Shown here piece after piece: positions 1 through 7,626 of a stretch of 61,853 nucleotides of DNA. The position numbers and the translations under genes are program-made. Within the stretch, counting starts at the first letter, position 1. Each line of letters begins with the position of its first letter. The stretch lies in assembly GCA_902779085.1 (NCBI GenBank), contig CACYZY010000013.1, positions 1 to 61,853 of the forward strand. Reading direction: 5' to 3'. Below the pieces are notes generated by a model that saw only the letters and a program-made list of their open reading frames with translations, made no database searches and had not been told where the DNA came from. The stretch is from an uncultured Bacteroidales bacterium. GTDB lineage: Bacteria; Bacteroidota; Bacteroidia; Bacteroidales; Bacteroidaceae.

Positions 1-29
1 TTAAAACTCATTGTCTGCATACTGTGTAA

Positions 30-68
30 AAATTAAAGGGGAACACCCCATTTACTGGAATGCTCCCC
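30..68 (-). terminator. Rho-independent terminator after the left DUF3871 gene
   Basis: On the minus strand the stop of the DUF3871 gene is followed by a hairpin whose arms are GGGGAGCA and TGTTCCCC (plus-strand 61-68 and 38-45, one G-T pair), then a T-rich run (TTTAATTTTT). This is a standard intrinsic terminator shape. Confidence 0.7.
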
Positions 69-77
69 AAGTTAGTA

Positions 78-1097
78 TTAATCAATAAACCAACGGTAGG
101 TTTCTTCACCATGTAAAGCACCGTTTATCCCCATTGCCACATCTGTAGCGTTCACAGCCCTATCTAAGAAGCTATCTATGTAGCTGCTTTTGTTCGCACC
201 TGTTAGCAGGTTATAGAATTTCCACATATTCAAGTCCTTTCCATAGCTGCCAAAGTTCTCATCTGCTATGTATGACTTTGCCACATTGTTTATCTGCGTA
301 TCAGTTATCAAAAGAGGTGGTAAGTTCCTTTGCAACCTCATGGGTAGATATTGGAATAGTCTCATTTTACCCAATATCTGGCAGAACTGGTGCTCTGATA
401 GGTAGGAGTTGCCCAACTGTTGCATTAAATGGAGTTGCTTTGCAGGGTTGAACTGGTTGAACAATTCCAGAACACGCAAATAAAGCTCTCTTGTACTGCT
501 AACTTTCAACTCACCTTTGTAACCATCTGTAAAGATGCACAAATTACAGCAAACAGTGTTCTTAAAGCCTATAGCCACACGAAATACTTCTGGCACTTTC
601 TTTGAGAACAGGTTTTGCTGGTTGTATGCCCTAACACCTGTAACTGACAAGTAAAGACGATTGCCATTTACATCTTCCCATATAGTTGGCACATCAATAG
701 AGAAAGCACACCTTTCGTAATAGATGGTTTTATCAGATTCCAACAGTTGGTTTGCAGGCTTGTGAATTGCAGACGGAATGCGACCCTTTATAATGTGGCT
801 GCATCTTATTTCTGGCTCATCCACCTGCTCACCCCTAAAGAAATCCTTAGTTGCTTCTTCAATAACCTGTATAAACAAAGGATGGCTTATAGTAAGCTCA
901 TTGTCCTTTGCAAAGACAGGTGTTACACAATCATTCAGAAGATGCTCTATTGTTACATCTTCCGTGTTAGCCTCAATTAAGTGAAGTTGTTTCTTCGTTT
1001 CTTTCACTTCTTCCCTCACTGGCTCGACTATCTCAGCATCTGAGAAGTCAAACTTCCTACCGTTTCTAATGGTAGGCATTAACATTAAATTTTCCAT
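78..1097 (-). CDS. DUF3871 family protein (left copy)
   Basis: A 339-residue soluble protein with no signal peptide or membrane segment. I recognise it as DUF3871, a family of unknown function common on Bacteroides/Prevotella mobile elements. The first 428 nt are about 98% identical to the gene that begins at 61426 on the opposite strand (eight differences counted by eye), so the two form a long inverted repeat. It is the most distal visible gene of the left element, and all its element neighbours share its strand. A 25-nt GC-rich motif lies about 100 nt upstream and is shared with the other copy. The family name is fairly sure; no function can be stated. Confidence 0.85.
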   Translation of the reverse strand: MENLMLMPTIRNGRKFDFSDAEIVEPVREEVKETKKQLHLIEANTEDVTIEHLLNDCVTPVFAKDNELTISHPLFIQVIEEATKDFFRGEQVDEPEIRCSHIIKGRIPSAIHKPANQLLESDKTIYYERCAFSIDVPTIWEDVNGNRLYLSVTGVRAYNQQNLFSKKVPEVFRVAIGFKNTVCCNLCIFTDGYKGELKVSSTRELYLRVLELFNQFNPAKQLHLMQQLGNSYLSEHQFCQILGKMRLFQYLPMRLQRNLPPLLITDTQINNVAKSYIADENFGSYGKDLNMWKFYNLLTGANKSSYIDSFLDRAVNATDVAMGINGALHGEETYRWFID

Positions 1098-1193
1098 ACT
1101 CTAGAAATTTAAAAAGATTAATAATTAATTGAACTATTTGAATTTTTAGAAACTTTTTCTTTAATAGGAAAAGCATTCTTTTTATTCTAAGCA

Positions 1194-1218
1194 TGGGCGG
1201 GGGACTAACGGGGGTTCT
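1194..1218 (-). promoter_or_regulatory. Conserved GC-rich 25-nt motif upstream of DUF3871 (left copy)
   Basis: Read on the minus strand it is AGAACCCCCGT, then T, then AGTCCCCCGCCCA. The same 25 nt occur at 61309-61333 in front of the other DUF3871 gene with a single T/C difference, although the sequence around both has diverged visibly. The opposite strand carries G-runs of 3, 5 and 5. Candidate protein-binding site or structured element; its role is unknown. Confidence 0.5.
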
Positions 1219-1551
1219 CTGCCGTTTTCTGTAGCTCTCTATTATATATAGGTGTGGTTTGAAACTGGGTGCAGACAATCACAGAGGCTTTGCCTTAGAT
1301 ACAATAAGGAATGACCAGAGAGAGGGAGGGGGGCTTTAAATACAAGTACCCTTACCCACTTTCTCGCCCCTCTCTGATTTTTCGGGGAACTGACTCAATC
1401 CGTTTTTTCGGGTATTGGAGGCTGTCTTTAGTTAAAGGTGGTTGAGGCTGTTTGTAGAGTTGATGCTATATAGTTACCATTGGGGGTGGGGAAATGGAGC
1501 AATAGGAAAAATATCGATGTAGCATAGATACTGGTGTACCATAAGAAAAGA
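1219..1551. other. Intergenic stretch, no gene recognised
   Basis: About 330 nt between the DUF3871 leader and the terminator of the DUF5131 gene. I see no convincing ORF or RNA gene. It holds two GAGGCTGT copies (near 1420 and 1445) and several G-rich tracts, including GGGGGTGGGG near 1480. It may be a long leader or a remnant. Confidence 0.3.
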
Positions 1552-1583
1552 GAAACCGTAGAAGAATAATCCCCTACGGTTCC
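1552..1583 (-). terminator. Terminator after the DUF5131 gene
   Basis: On the minus strand GGAACCGTAG is followed by a 12-nt loop and CTACGGTTTC, then a TCTTTT run. The 9-10 bp stem lies 20-50 nt past the stop of the DUF5131 gene. Confidence 0.7.
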
Positions 1584-1604
1584 GCAATCGTCAAATTAGG
1601 CTGT

Positions 1605-2390
1605 TCAAGAAATAGTCGCTATATTCTTATCGTACCATTCCCTTGCATTCTCCATGACAAAGACCTTCGTGAACTTACCAAGCTCAGCACAAAGAAGCTT
1701 CACTTTTTCGGCTGGTGGTTCTGGTACGGAGATTTGCCTGTTTGAGTTTTTCCCTATGACTACTCGCTTTGGCTCACACCGTTTGATAAGGTCAACTAAT
1801 TCTTCCAAGTCAAAATCCATGAGAGGCTCCAAACTGACCATTGTGTATATTCCCATTTCTGACAATTTCGCCATTGGCTCAACCCTTTCTTCTGGTTTGT
1901 GGGTATTGCCCATATACTCGGGATAATGGCGGTTACTCTCAATGGTGGTAGCTGCTATTGCGTGCTTGAAAACTCGATGGGCTGCATATTTAAGCATGCC
2001 CGCAGGATTCTTAGACATGAACAGAAAACTGATATGCCCTTTTTCTGGTCTTTCATCGTTGAACATCGTACAGTGATCGAGTACCTTCATAATCCATCCC
2101 ATTGGAACAGCTTCGCTAAACAGGTCAATGGAATCACCAACGAACAGTACTTTAGCTTCATCCAGATTCCTGCGAAACTCATCATCAACCAATATGGGCT
2201 TGTACTTATCCAATAGCAGATTGTTCATGTTGCAGTACTGGCATCCGTGTGGGCATATCCCTTTTACAGGATTCCAAGTGTGGCTCACCCATTTGTACAT
2301 GTTCCCACTCGCCCTGTTAAGAGGCAGGTCAAAAACCATTTCCTTGTACCCCGATTCTGACATGGGGTCTTCTACTAAAATTGTTTTCAT
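1605..2390 (-). CDS. DUF5131 (phage Gp37/Gp68-type) radical-SAM-like protein
   Basis: A 261-residue soluble protein. Residues 46-53 form a CX3CX2C cluster (C46, C50, C53) preceded by WNPVKG, which is the layout of the DUF5131/Gp37-Gp68 family, predicted to bind a 4Fe-4S cluster as radical SAM enzymes do. The substrate of the family is unknown; members are frequent on phages and integrative elements. It follows the helicase-like gene on the same strand but has its own -7 box (2454-2461) and terminator (1552-1583), so it can be transcribed alone. The family call is good. That it is an active radical SAM enzyme is inferred only from the cysteine motif. Confidence 0.75.
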   Translation of the reverse strand: MKTILVEDPMSESGYKEMVFDLPLNRASGNMYKWVSHTWNPVKGICPHGCQYCNMNNLLLDKYKPILVDDEFRRNLDEAKVLFVGDSIDLFSEAVPMGWIMKVLDHCTMFNDERPEKGHISFLFMSKNPAGMLKYAAHRVFKHAIAATTIESNRHYPEYMGNTHKPEERVEPMAKLSEMGIYTMVSLEPLMDFDLEELVDLIKRCEPKRVVIGKNSNRQISVPEPPAEKVKLLCAELGKFTKVFVMENAREWYDKNIATIS

Positions 2391-2428
2391 CTTTAGTATG
2401 TTTTAATTATTAAAAAAATAATTGTTAG

Positions 2429-2483
2429 GGTGACTTTTTTCAAGGGGGGTATATAAAGATAATAATTCTGGAAAAAGGTCACC
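2429..2483 (-). promoter_or_regulatory. Promoter of the DUF5131 gene framed by a GGTGAC inverted repeat
   Basis: The minus-strand -7 box TATCTTTA lies at 2454-2461. It is flanked by GGTGACTTTTTTC (2429-2441) and, inverted, GGTGACCTTTTTCC (minus strand of 2470-2483). This 12-13 bp near-perfect inverted repeat straddles the promoter like an operator. The distal arm could also help end helicase transcription. A related GGTGACGTTTTT lies upstream of the integrase at 7509-7520. Confidence 0.5.
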
Positions 2484-2485
2484 TC

Positions 2486-4291
2486 TCATATTTTTCGTTT
2501 AATCAGCATCTTACCTTTCTTGTCTTTCTTGTTTTTCTGCGTGTAGGTGAAGAAATCGCCAATAATGTAAGATGTCACAGCTTTCGGGTAATCCACGCCT
2601 AATTGCTTGAAAATCCTGTTGATTTCTTTCTTTATATAGCTGTCAGCATACCAAGTGTTTTCCTTGAATGAGTTCTTGATTAGCTCCATAGCTTCAGTGC
2701 CTGTAGCTTTATCATGGTAGCGTTTCATTATGACAGCCTCCTTTATGGGTTTTCTCCTGAATTTATTTCTTTCAATGACAGCCTTACCTACAGTATCGTA
2801 AGCCTCCACTATGAATGCGTCAGCCTCCATCAACTCCCTCTTGATTTCAAAATCCATTTTAGTCTGGCACTCTCCCAACAGTTCCAGTTGCTCTACTATC
2901 GCTTTCTGCTTTTCCTTGATGCCTTTAGCGGTGCTTATCTTCAAACGCTCATGTTCTCCATATTTATAGGCATAGTGAATCTCATGCACTTTAAACATAT
3001 TGCTCTCTTTGTAGGCATGAATAAGGGTATGCGAATTGTTGTAATATCCTTTAGCTACCTCATCATCTACATAATTGTCAATCTTGAAGTAGTCCTTTCT
3101 CCCATAGGTAAGGTAGTTGTTATATGGTGACATCGCAATGATACTATCCCATGCGTCTTTCTGCTCTTTTGTTGTAGAGGTGTCTTTTAGAACGGTGAGC
3201 TGTTTCTGTGCAGATTCAAGTCCTCTCACATATCCCCTCACTTCTTCCTTAACTCTTACTGTGAAATTCTTGTTGTAATTACTGATATGGATTGCTGAGG
3301 CAACTCCGTTTCTGAACCTGCCAAAGCATTGGATGGAATCTGTGAAGGGGTCAAACGTGGTAAACTCGGCATGATAACAGTCCGTGAGTAGTATTACATT
3401 CGGTTTCTCGTCCAAGACAATATCCACCGCATTGTAAAACCTGCTCGTCAACCAGTTTATTTGCCCCATCTTTCTTATATCCCAATTCTCATAGGCATAT
3501 TTAAAATCCTTTTCCATATTGTTTCTCAGCTTCTTAACGCTATTTTCGGAACAGAAAACGGCTGACTCGTCCATCTTGTCGAGAGCTATCATAAGACTGT
3601 ATATCATGTTGGTCGAGTTGCAGAAGATAAAGACCTTGCCGTTAAGCGTTGGCAACACCTCCTTTATTGTTTGCAGCACATTGTTGGTCATGTGTAGTTC
3701 AAGAGGTATCTGGCAGTCGAAAGTAGGTTTAATGCTAATCCCATTGAAGCCTTGCTGCTCAAACCGTGGGTCTGTAAATTCAACGGGGGTAGCGGACACA
3801 AGCACTTTATTCTCACATTCAAAGAAGTAATCCATAGGTAAGGTAATCTGTTTCCTGTAATCATTATCCTTAACTATCTTGTGGCATTCGTCAAGAAATA
3901 GGGTGCAGTTGAAGCGAAGGTCAATATCCATAGCTTCAAAAGCCTCAAGAACTTTTGGAAAACTCTCTGGAGTGGTGAGGACTTTGTGGAACTTACCCTT
4001 ATCCAAGCTCTTTTCTATGTATTCCATTATCTTGTCAGTATCTACCTTGTCATGTACTCCGAAAAGGTTATCATCCTTATGCTTCGGGTCATTGCACTTA
4101 CCATGAATCACAGGTTTGTTAGGCTCAATGATGATGGAATTGCGTTTTGCTTTCAGCTCACCGTAAGTCGCTCCAAGTCCAGGCAATGTTTTACACAAGA
4201 TGGTATTGCTCGGAATCACAGGTAACACCTCAGACAGATACTGGATTTTTCCATCCTCTTTCTTGTTGATGTTAATAATCTGCTCTTTCAT
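2486..4291 (-). CDS. SF2 helicase-like ATPase with atypical P-loop
   Basis: A 601-residue protein with a recognisable SF2 helicase core: motif II DECH (134-137), motif III SAT (166-168) and a motif VI-like Q321-x2-GRFR (324-327). The place of motif I holds LPGLGAT (36-42), which lacks the usual GKT/GKS lysine. From about residue 400 to the end there is a charged, mostly helical region without a family I recognise. Related proteins occur on Bacteroidetes mobile elements. Because the nucleotide-binding lysine is absent, the protein may bind ATP unusually, act as a non-hydrolysing partner, or belong to a divergent group. The gene lies upstream of DUF5131 and downstream of the unknown 177-residue gene. 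Its role in the element (replication, transfer, defence or other) cannot be decided here. Confidence 0.65.
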   Translation of the reverse strand: MKEQIININKKEDGKIQYLSEVLPVIPSNTILCKTLPGLGATYGELKAKRNSIIIEPNKPVIHGKCNDPKHKDDNLFGVHDKVDTDKIMEYIEKSLDKGKFHKVLTTPESFPKVLEAFEAMDIDLRFNCTLFLDECHKIVKDNDYRKQITLPMDYFFECENKVLVSATPVEFTDPRFEQQGFNGISIKPTFDCQIPLELHMTNNVLQTIKEVLPTLNGKVFIFCNSTNMIYSLMIALDKMDESAVFCSENSVKKLRNNMEKDFKYAYENWDIRKMGQINWLTSRFYNAVDIVLDEKPNVILLTDCYHAEFTTFDPFTDSIQCFGRFRNGVASAIHISNYNKNFTVRVKEEVRGYVRGLESAQKQLTVLKDTSTTKEQKDAWDSIIAMSPYNNYLTYGRKDYFKIDNYVDDEVAKGYYNNSHTLIHAYKESNMFKVHEIHYAYKYGEHERLKISTAKGIKEKQKAIVEQLELLGECQTKMDFEIKRELMEADAFIVEAYDTVGKAVIERNKFRRKPIKEAVIMKRYHDKATGTEAMELIKNSFKENTWYADSYIKKEINRIFKQLGVDYPKAVTSYIIGDFFTYTQKNKKDKKGKMLIKRKI

Positions 4292-4375
4292 CTTTCTTTC
4301 TGTTTAATATTTTATTAGCGAAAGGAAAGAGGGCATATTTCATCCCCCTTCCCTTAAAAACAACAGTTGTAGGGT

Positions 4376-4909
4376 TTAGATAGGCTGCTCATGTTCAAGC
4401 AGGTACTCTTCCACATATTCAGTGCGCTTGACTCGTAACACAACTTTACCCATTAAACAGGGCAGGGTCGCTGTGATGTAATTCTTGCGCTCCCTGAATC
4501 GGGGAACATACTTTATCACCTTTCCTTTAGCAATCAGCTCTTTCAGCACTTTAAAAGGATAGTCCGTTTCTGCATCCAGAGGCTTGACATCAGTCGGGTC
4601 TGCATTCTTATCGGTATTCTCGCCATTAAATAGGTAGTCGAAAATGCCTCGGTACATGTCTTCGCTCAGTTGCAGCTTGAACCCTTCTACATGTTTGCTT
4701 TCTATCCATGCACAGGGTATCATATCCCTACCCAGATAGAAACTCACATCTATCTTCTCCCTGCGCACCTTGATAGCTTGCAGCGTGTCGAATGCGCCTC
4801 TGTTATCATACTCCACAACTGCACTTTCACAGTTGATGGTAAAGTCGAAGCTACTCTTATCTGTGCTTCCCTCTGCGTTTAAGGTCACCACCTTATGGTT
4901 TTTCTCCAT
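4376..4909 (-). CDS. Hypothetical protein of the left element (177 aa)
   Basis: I do not recognise the family. It is a soluble protein without signal peptide or membrane helix, with alternating short hydrophobic and charged segments that suggest a mixed alpha/beta fold. It starts ATGGAGAAAAACC and lies 84 nt upstream of the helicase-like gene on the same strand, so the two may be co-transcribed. Its own promoter (5034-5041) gives a leader of about 115 nt with two small hairpins, and a cluster of GTAC boxes lies further upstream. It therefore looks like the first gene of a regulated unit 177 aa - helicase - (DUF5131). ORF integrity and position support it being real. Confidence 0.6.
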   Translation of the reverse strand: MEKNHKVVTLNAEGSTDKSSFDFTINCESAVVEYDNRGAFDTLQAIKVRREKIDVSFYLGRDMIPCAWIESKHVEGFKLQLSEDMYRGIFDYLFNGENTDKNADPTDVKPLDAETDYPFKVLKELIAKGKVIKYVPRFRERKNYITATLPCLMGKVVLRVKRTEYVEEYLLEHEQPI

Positions 4910-4926
4910 AATTTTTAAATATTTAT

Positions 4927-4981
4927 GAGGCTGTTACACCTCGGTTAGACATATAATAATCTAAGGTGTGCACCCCTTAGA
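4927..4981 (-). promoter_or_regulatory. Hairpins in the leader of the 177-aa gene
   Basis: Two short stems lie between promoter and start codon: TCTAAGG/CCTTAGA (7 bp, 4960-4981) and GAGG/CCTC (4927-4942). They could modulate translation or mRNA stability. No known riboswitch class is recognised. Confidence 0.35.
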
Positions 4982-5033
4982 GCTTCCAGCATTCTCAGCT
5001 ATGTACATCTTGCTTTGATTGCCGATTGCGCTG

Positions 5034-5041
5034 CAAAGGTA
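5034..5041 (-). promoter_or_regulatory. -7 box TACCTTTG for the 177-aa/helicase unit
   Basis: Minus-strand TACCTTTG matches the Bacteroidales -7 consensus TAnnTTTG. Expected transcription start is near 5027. No clear -33 box is seen. Confidence 0.5.
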
Positions 5042-5084
5042 ATATAATATTTTTGATAAATAATGCATGAGTATCAAGTATTAT

Positions 5085-5196
5085 TACGTACTTTGGAAGG
5101 CGCGATTTGTAGTACGTAAAATATAAGCGTACTAAGAAAATAGGATTTCTAAGTACGTAAAAAAAAGCGCACCGTAAAGATTAGACTATACAGTAC
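5085..5196. repeat. Cluster of five GTAC boxes
   Basis: GTAC cores occur at 5088, 5112, 5129, 5153 and 5193. Three belong to TACGTA palindromes (5085, 5113, 5154). AGTACG (5111-5116) and CGTACT (5128-5133) form a perfect 6-bp inverted repeat, and the unit AGTACGTAAAA plus AAGCG occurs twice in direct order. The cluster lies 50-160 nt upstream of the 5034 promoter and between genes, so it is a candidate operator or iteron set. Confidence 0.5.
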
Positions 5197-5223
5197 GCTT
5201 TCTTGTTATTGTATCAATAGGCT

Positions 5224-6207
5224 TTATCTCATGTAATACTTGCCAGACACTATTGGGAACTGTTCATGTCTGTACTTACGCAATAGGTTGGATAGTAGCC
5301 TGTTTTTGTAATCCTCTATATATTCTTTATTATAATGCTCACTCCCTTCATATCCAACTGTATAGATAAGTCTGGATATGAACAGCAGCCTGTCTCTTGA
5401 TTCATTCTTGTGAATGGTCTTTGCTTTCCTGTCTTTCATAAAGTAGGTGAACATATCTGCAAACTTCCATTTCTTGTAAGTAATGGGTAGGTTATATGCT
5501 CCATCAAGTCTGAAAGGATGGGTGCTGCCGTTCACAATGCCACCCATTTCTTTCAGCTTTTCTTTCTTTACGTCATCTGTGTATTCACTGTCCACTATTG
5601 CATTGTAAGATTTTACATAGTATTGCAAGGCAGATTGAATCACCTTTATTGTATCTTCTCTGTCTGTTTCGTGACATTTCCTGCCGTTCTTTTTAAGAAC
5701 TATACCTGTCGTTTCATCCAGTTTTGTAATGAAGTTGTTGAAATCATCAAGTATAGTTTTTCCCACAGTAGGAGCGTTCGTGCCAATGTCCTCAATGTAG
5801 TCATACACGAAAAGAAGCAGATACCATAGCTTGCTGACATCAAGTTTGAACGCTTTTATTGTTAGCTGTAAATCTCTGTTATTCAAATATATATCATTGA
5901 ATGAATCGTTTAGTTTCCTGTAATCTGAATGGAACCGTTGATATTCTTCAAATGTTTCATTGGAGAGGAAGAACATCTTGTGCCTCTCATATCTTTCTTC
6001 AATGGTGAGGTTGCGCTCCATATACCTATTGTAAAAGATGGCTGGTGCGCATGATGGATTGCCTGCTTCTAAGTTCGGAAGATACTCATCTGCTACTTCA
6101 AATACATAGTCCAGTAATTCTATGTCATTGAACTGGTAATATTCATCTATATTCCAGTTTACAATAGGTAGCTCTTCTATCTTTAATACTTCTTTATCCA
6201 TATCCAT
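5224..6207 (-). CDS. Hypothetical protein of the left element (327 aa)
   Basis: I do not recognise the family. It is a soluble, strongly acidic and tyrosine-rich protein, mostly helical in appearance, with no signal peptide, membrane segment or obvious catalytic motif. It starts ATGGATATGGATAAAG and could instead start two codons later at the second ATG. It lies directly downstream of the integrase and its terminator (6244-6274), and is separated from the 177-aa gene by the GTAC-box region. The intact 984-nt frame and co-orientation with all other element genes support it being real cargo or a maintenance gene. Confidence 0.6.
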   Translation of the reverse strand: MDMDKEVLKIEELPIVNWNIDEYYQFNDIELLDYVFEVADEYLPNLEAGNPSCAPAIFYNRYMERNLTIEERYERHKMFFLSNETFEEYQRFHSDYRKLNDSFNDIYLNNRDLQLTIKAFKLDVSKLWYLLLFVYDYIEDIGTNAPTVGKTILDDFNNFITKLDETTGIVLKKNGRKCHETDREDTIKVIQSALQYYVKSYNAIVDSEYTDDVKKEKLKEMGGIVNGSTHPFRLDGAYNLPITYKKWKFADMFTYFMKDRKAKTIHKNESRDRLLFISRLIYTVGYEGSEHYNKEYIEDYKNRLLSNLLRKYRHEQFPIVSGKYYMR

Positions 6208-6243
6208 ATACCATCTATTTTATTCCCCCAAAATTAGCAAAGA

Positions 6244-6274
6244 AACTCCACCTGTGCAAATGACTGGTGGAGTT
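6244..6274 (-). terminator. Terminator after the left integrase
   Basis: AACTCCACC and GGTGGAGTT form a perfect 9-bp stem with a 13-nt loop, followed on the minus strand by TTCTTTG. It begins 9 nt past the integrase stop. Confidence 0.7.
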
Positions 6275-6282
6275 CTTTTCAA

Positions 6283-7503
6283 TCAGAGCAGGTTTTTCAT
6301 CGCTTCATCTATCTGCTCATTGTCAAAGCTGTCAAGATATATTTGGGTGGTTTTTATATCTTGATGCCCTAATGCTTGTGATATAATGCCGATATTTACC
6401 CCAGACTTTTTTAATATGGTAGCAAATGAGTGACGTGCAACATAGGTTGTGACATCTTCTTTTATTCCCAATTTTTCAGCAATTTTGTGTAGCTCAGAGT
6501 TGATTTGGCTACATAATTTTCGGACACGATTGTACTTTTGCATCGGGGTTACATGCTTTCGATTGTCAAGAATTGGAAATAAATAACCAGCTTGTTCTTG
6601 ATAGGTCTTATATTTATCTATGAAAAACTGAGCTTCGTCAAGTATGGTCAGATTAATTATTCCGTGAGTTTTCTGACGTTCGTACACTAATCGCCCTTCC
6701 ATAATATTTTCTGGAGTGAGGTTAGAAATATCAACAAGTGAAATACCGCCACAGTAATAGGAGAATGCGAAGACATCGTGAGCCAGACATGCTTTTTCAC
6801 TCATGTTAGAGCAGTCCAATTCCAGAATCTTTTTCACATTTTCTTTAGTTAATGCACGTTTCATGGTCTTGGTGCAAAAACGGCTCAACTTGTATTCGAT
6901 AAATGGACTTTTTTCACGAACTGCACATTTTGCCTCTACGGCTTTATTATAGGTAGCCCGAAGTGTTCGGAAATAATAACTCATGGTTGTATCTTCAAAC
7001 TGATTCTTTCGCATCCATGCTTCAAACTTGTTGCAGAATGCTACATCTATAGCACCAAAATAGAAATTCAGCTTCTTACCATGAAAGTTATGCAGGGTGG
7101 AGCGAAGGTTTTGATAAGCATTGCTATTGCCTATCTTACCATTTTCTCTGAGCTGCCTAATAAGAGTTGTCAAAAAATTATCCACAGTAATCTGCTCAAT
7201 GCTTTTGAGTTCTGTTTTAGTCAGAATCTCCGAGGCAGTATATTCTTCACACTTTGTTTCCTTATCAAGTTGGATGGCTTGATATTTTTGCAAAGCATTG
7301 GTGATTATATTTACGATGTATGTCCGATTAGGACAATTGCTTTTGGGTCTTTCCTTTTCAAAATCCCAATATCTTGGGTTCACGGACACGCCCAAAGTTT
7401 TCAAACTACGCTTTCCGCTTTTTGTAATTTTTACTATTAACGGACATTCTCCATTACTCAAAACTTTGCTTTTGTAGCACGTTACTGAAATCTTAGCATT
7501 CAT
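6283..7503 (-). CDS. Tyrosine recombinase / integrase of the left element
   Basis: A 406-residue integrase of the Bacteroidetes type: N-terminal arm-binding region (about 1-100), SAM-like core-binding domain (about 105-200), catalytic domain (about 215-400). Visible catalytic elements are the ARHSFAT block (R357), LGH (H380) and the nucleophile Y389. By eye, the first catalytic arginine of the R-x-S-D block is replaced by serine (GISLVDI, S255). IntDOT of CTnDOT is known to lack the same arginine. The gene lies beside tRNA-Pro and reads away from it, which suggests integration at the tRNA-Pro 3' end. An in-frame TAA shortly upstream fixes the ATG at 7503. Repeated GTGAC boxes directly precede the start and may be arm sites or an operator. 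Confidence 0.9.
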   Translation of the reverse strand: MNAKISVTCYKSKVLSNGECPLIVKITKSGKRSLKTLGVSVNPRYWDFEKERPKSNCPNRTYIVNIITNALQKYQAIQLDKETKCEEYTASEILTKTELKSIEQITVDNFLTTLIRQLRENGKIGNSNAYQNLRSTLHNFHGKKLNFYFGAIDVAFCNKFEAWMRKNQFEDTTMSYYFRTLRATYNKAVEAKCAVREKSPFIEYKLSRFCTKTMKRALTKENVKKILELDCSNMSEKACLAHDVFAFSYYCGGISLVDISNLTPENIMEGRLVYERQKTHGIINLTILDEAQFFIDKYKTYQEQAGYLFPILDNRKHVTPMQKYNRVRKLCSQINSELHKIAEKLGIKEDVTTYVARHSFATILKKSGVNIGIISQALGHQDIKTTQIYLDSFDNEQIDEAMKNLL

Positions 7504-7508
7504 AAATA

Positions 7509-7550
7509 GGTGACGTTTTTAGTGACGATTTCCGTCACGATTTCCGTCAC
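7509..7550. repeat. Four GTGACG/CGTCAC hexamers upstream of the left integrase
   Basis: GTGACG occurs at 7510-7515 and 7522-7527, and its inverse CGTCAC at 7533-7538 and 7545-7550. Spacings are 12, 11 and 12 nt, and GATTTCCGTCAC is a 12-nt direct repeat. The array ends 7 nt from the integrase ATG. Integrase arm-type sites or an autoregulatory operator are the likely readings. Confidence 0.6.
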
Positions 7551-7578
7551 TCGCTAGGTTTTCGCTAAGGTGGAGAAT

Positions 7579-7624
7579 AAAAAAAGAAGCCTCAAATCTT
7601 GTTGATTTTCAGCTTCTTTTTTTG
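7579..7624. terminator. Hairpin between tRNA-Pro and the element (terminator and probable element junction)
   Basis: AAAAAAGAAGC (7580-7590) and GCTTCTTTTTTT (7612-7623) form a stem with an imperfect inner part, serving as terminator for the minus-strand tRNA-Pro. The junction between element and chromosome should lie in this stretch or in the tRNA 3' end. The other attachment copy lies left of the window, so the exact core cannot be read here. Confidence 0.55.
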
Positions 7625-7626
7625 TG

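Noticed and set aside
1-20. Start of a further minus-strand gene (ATGCAGACAATG)
   Set aside because: Only 20 nt are visible before the window ends, too little to support a gene.
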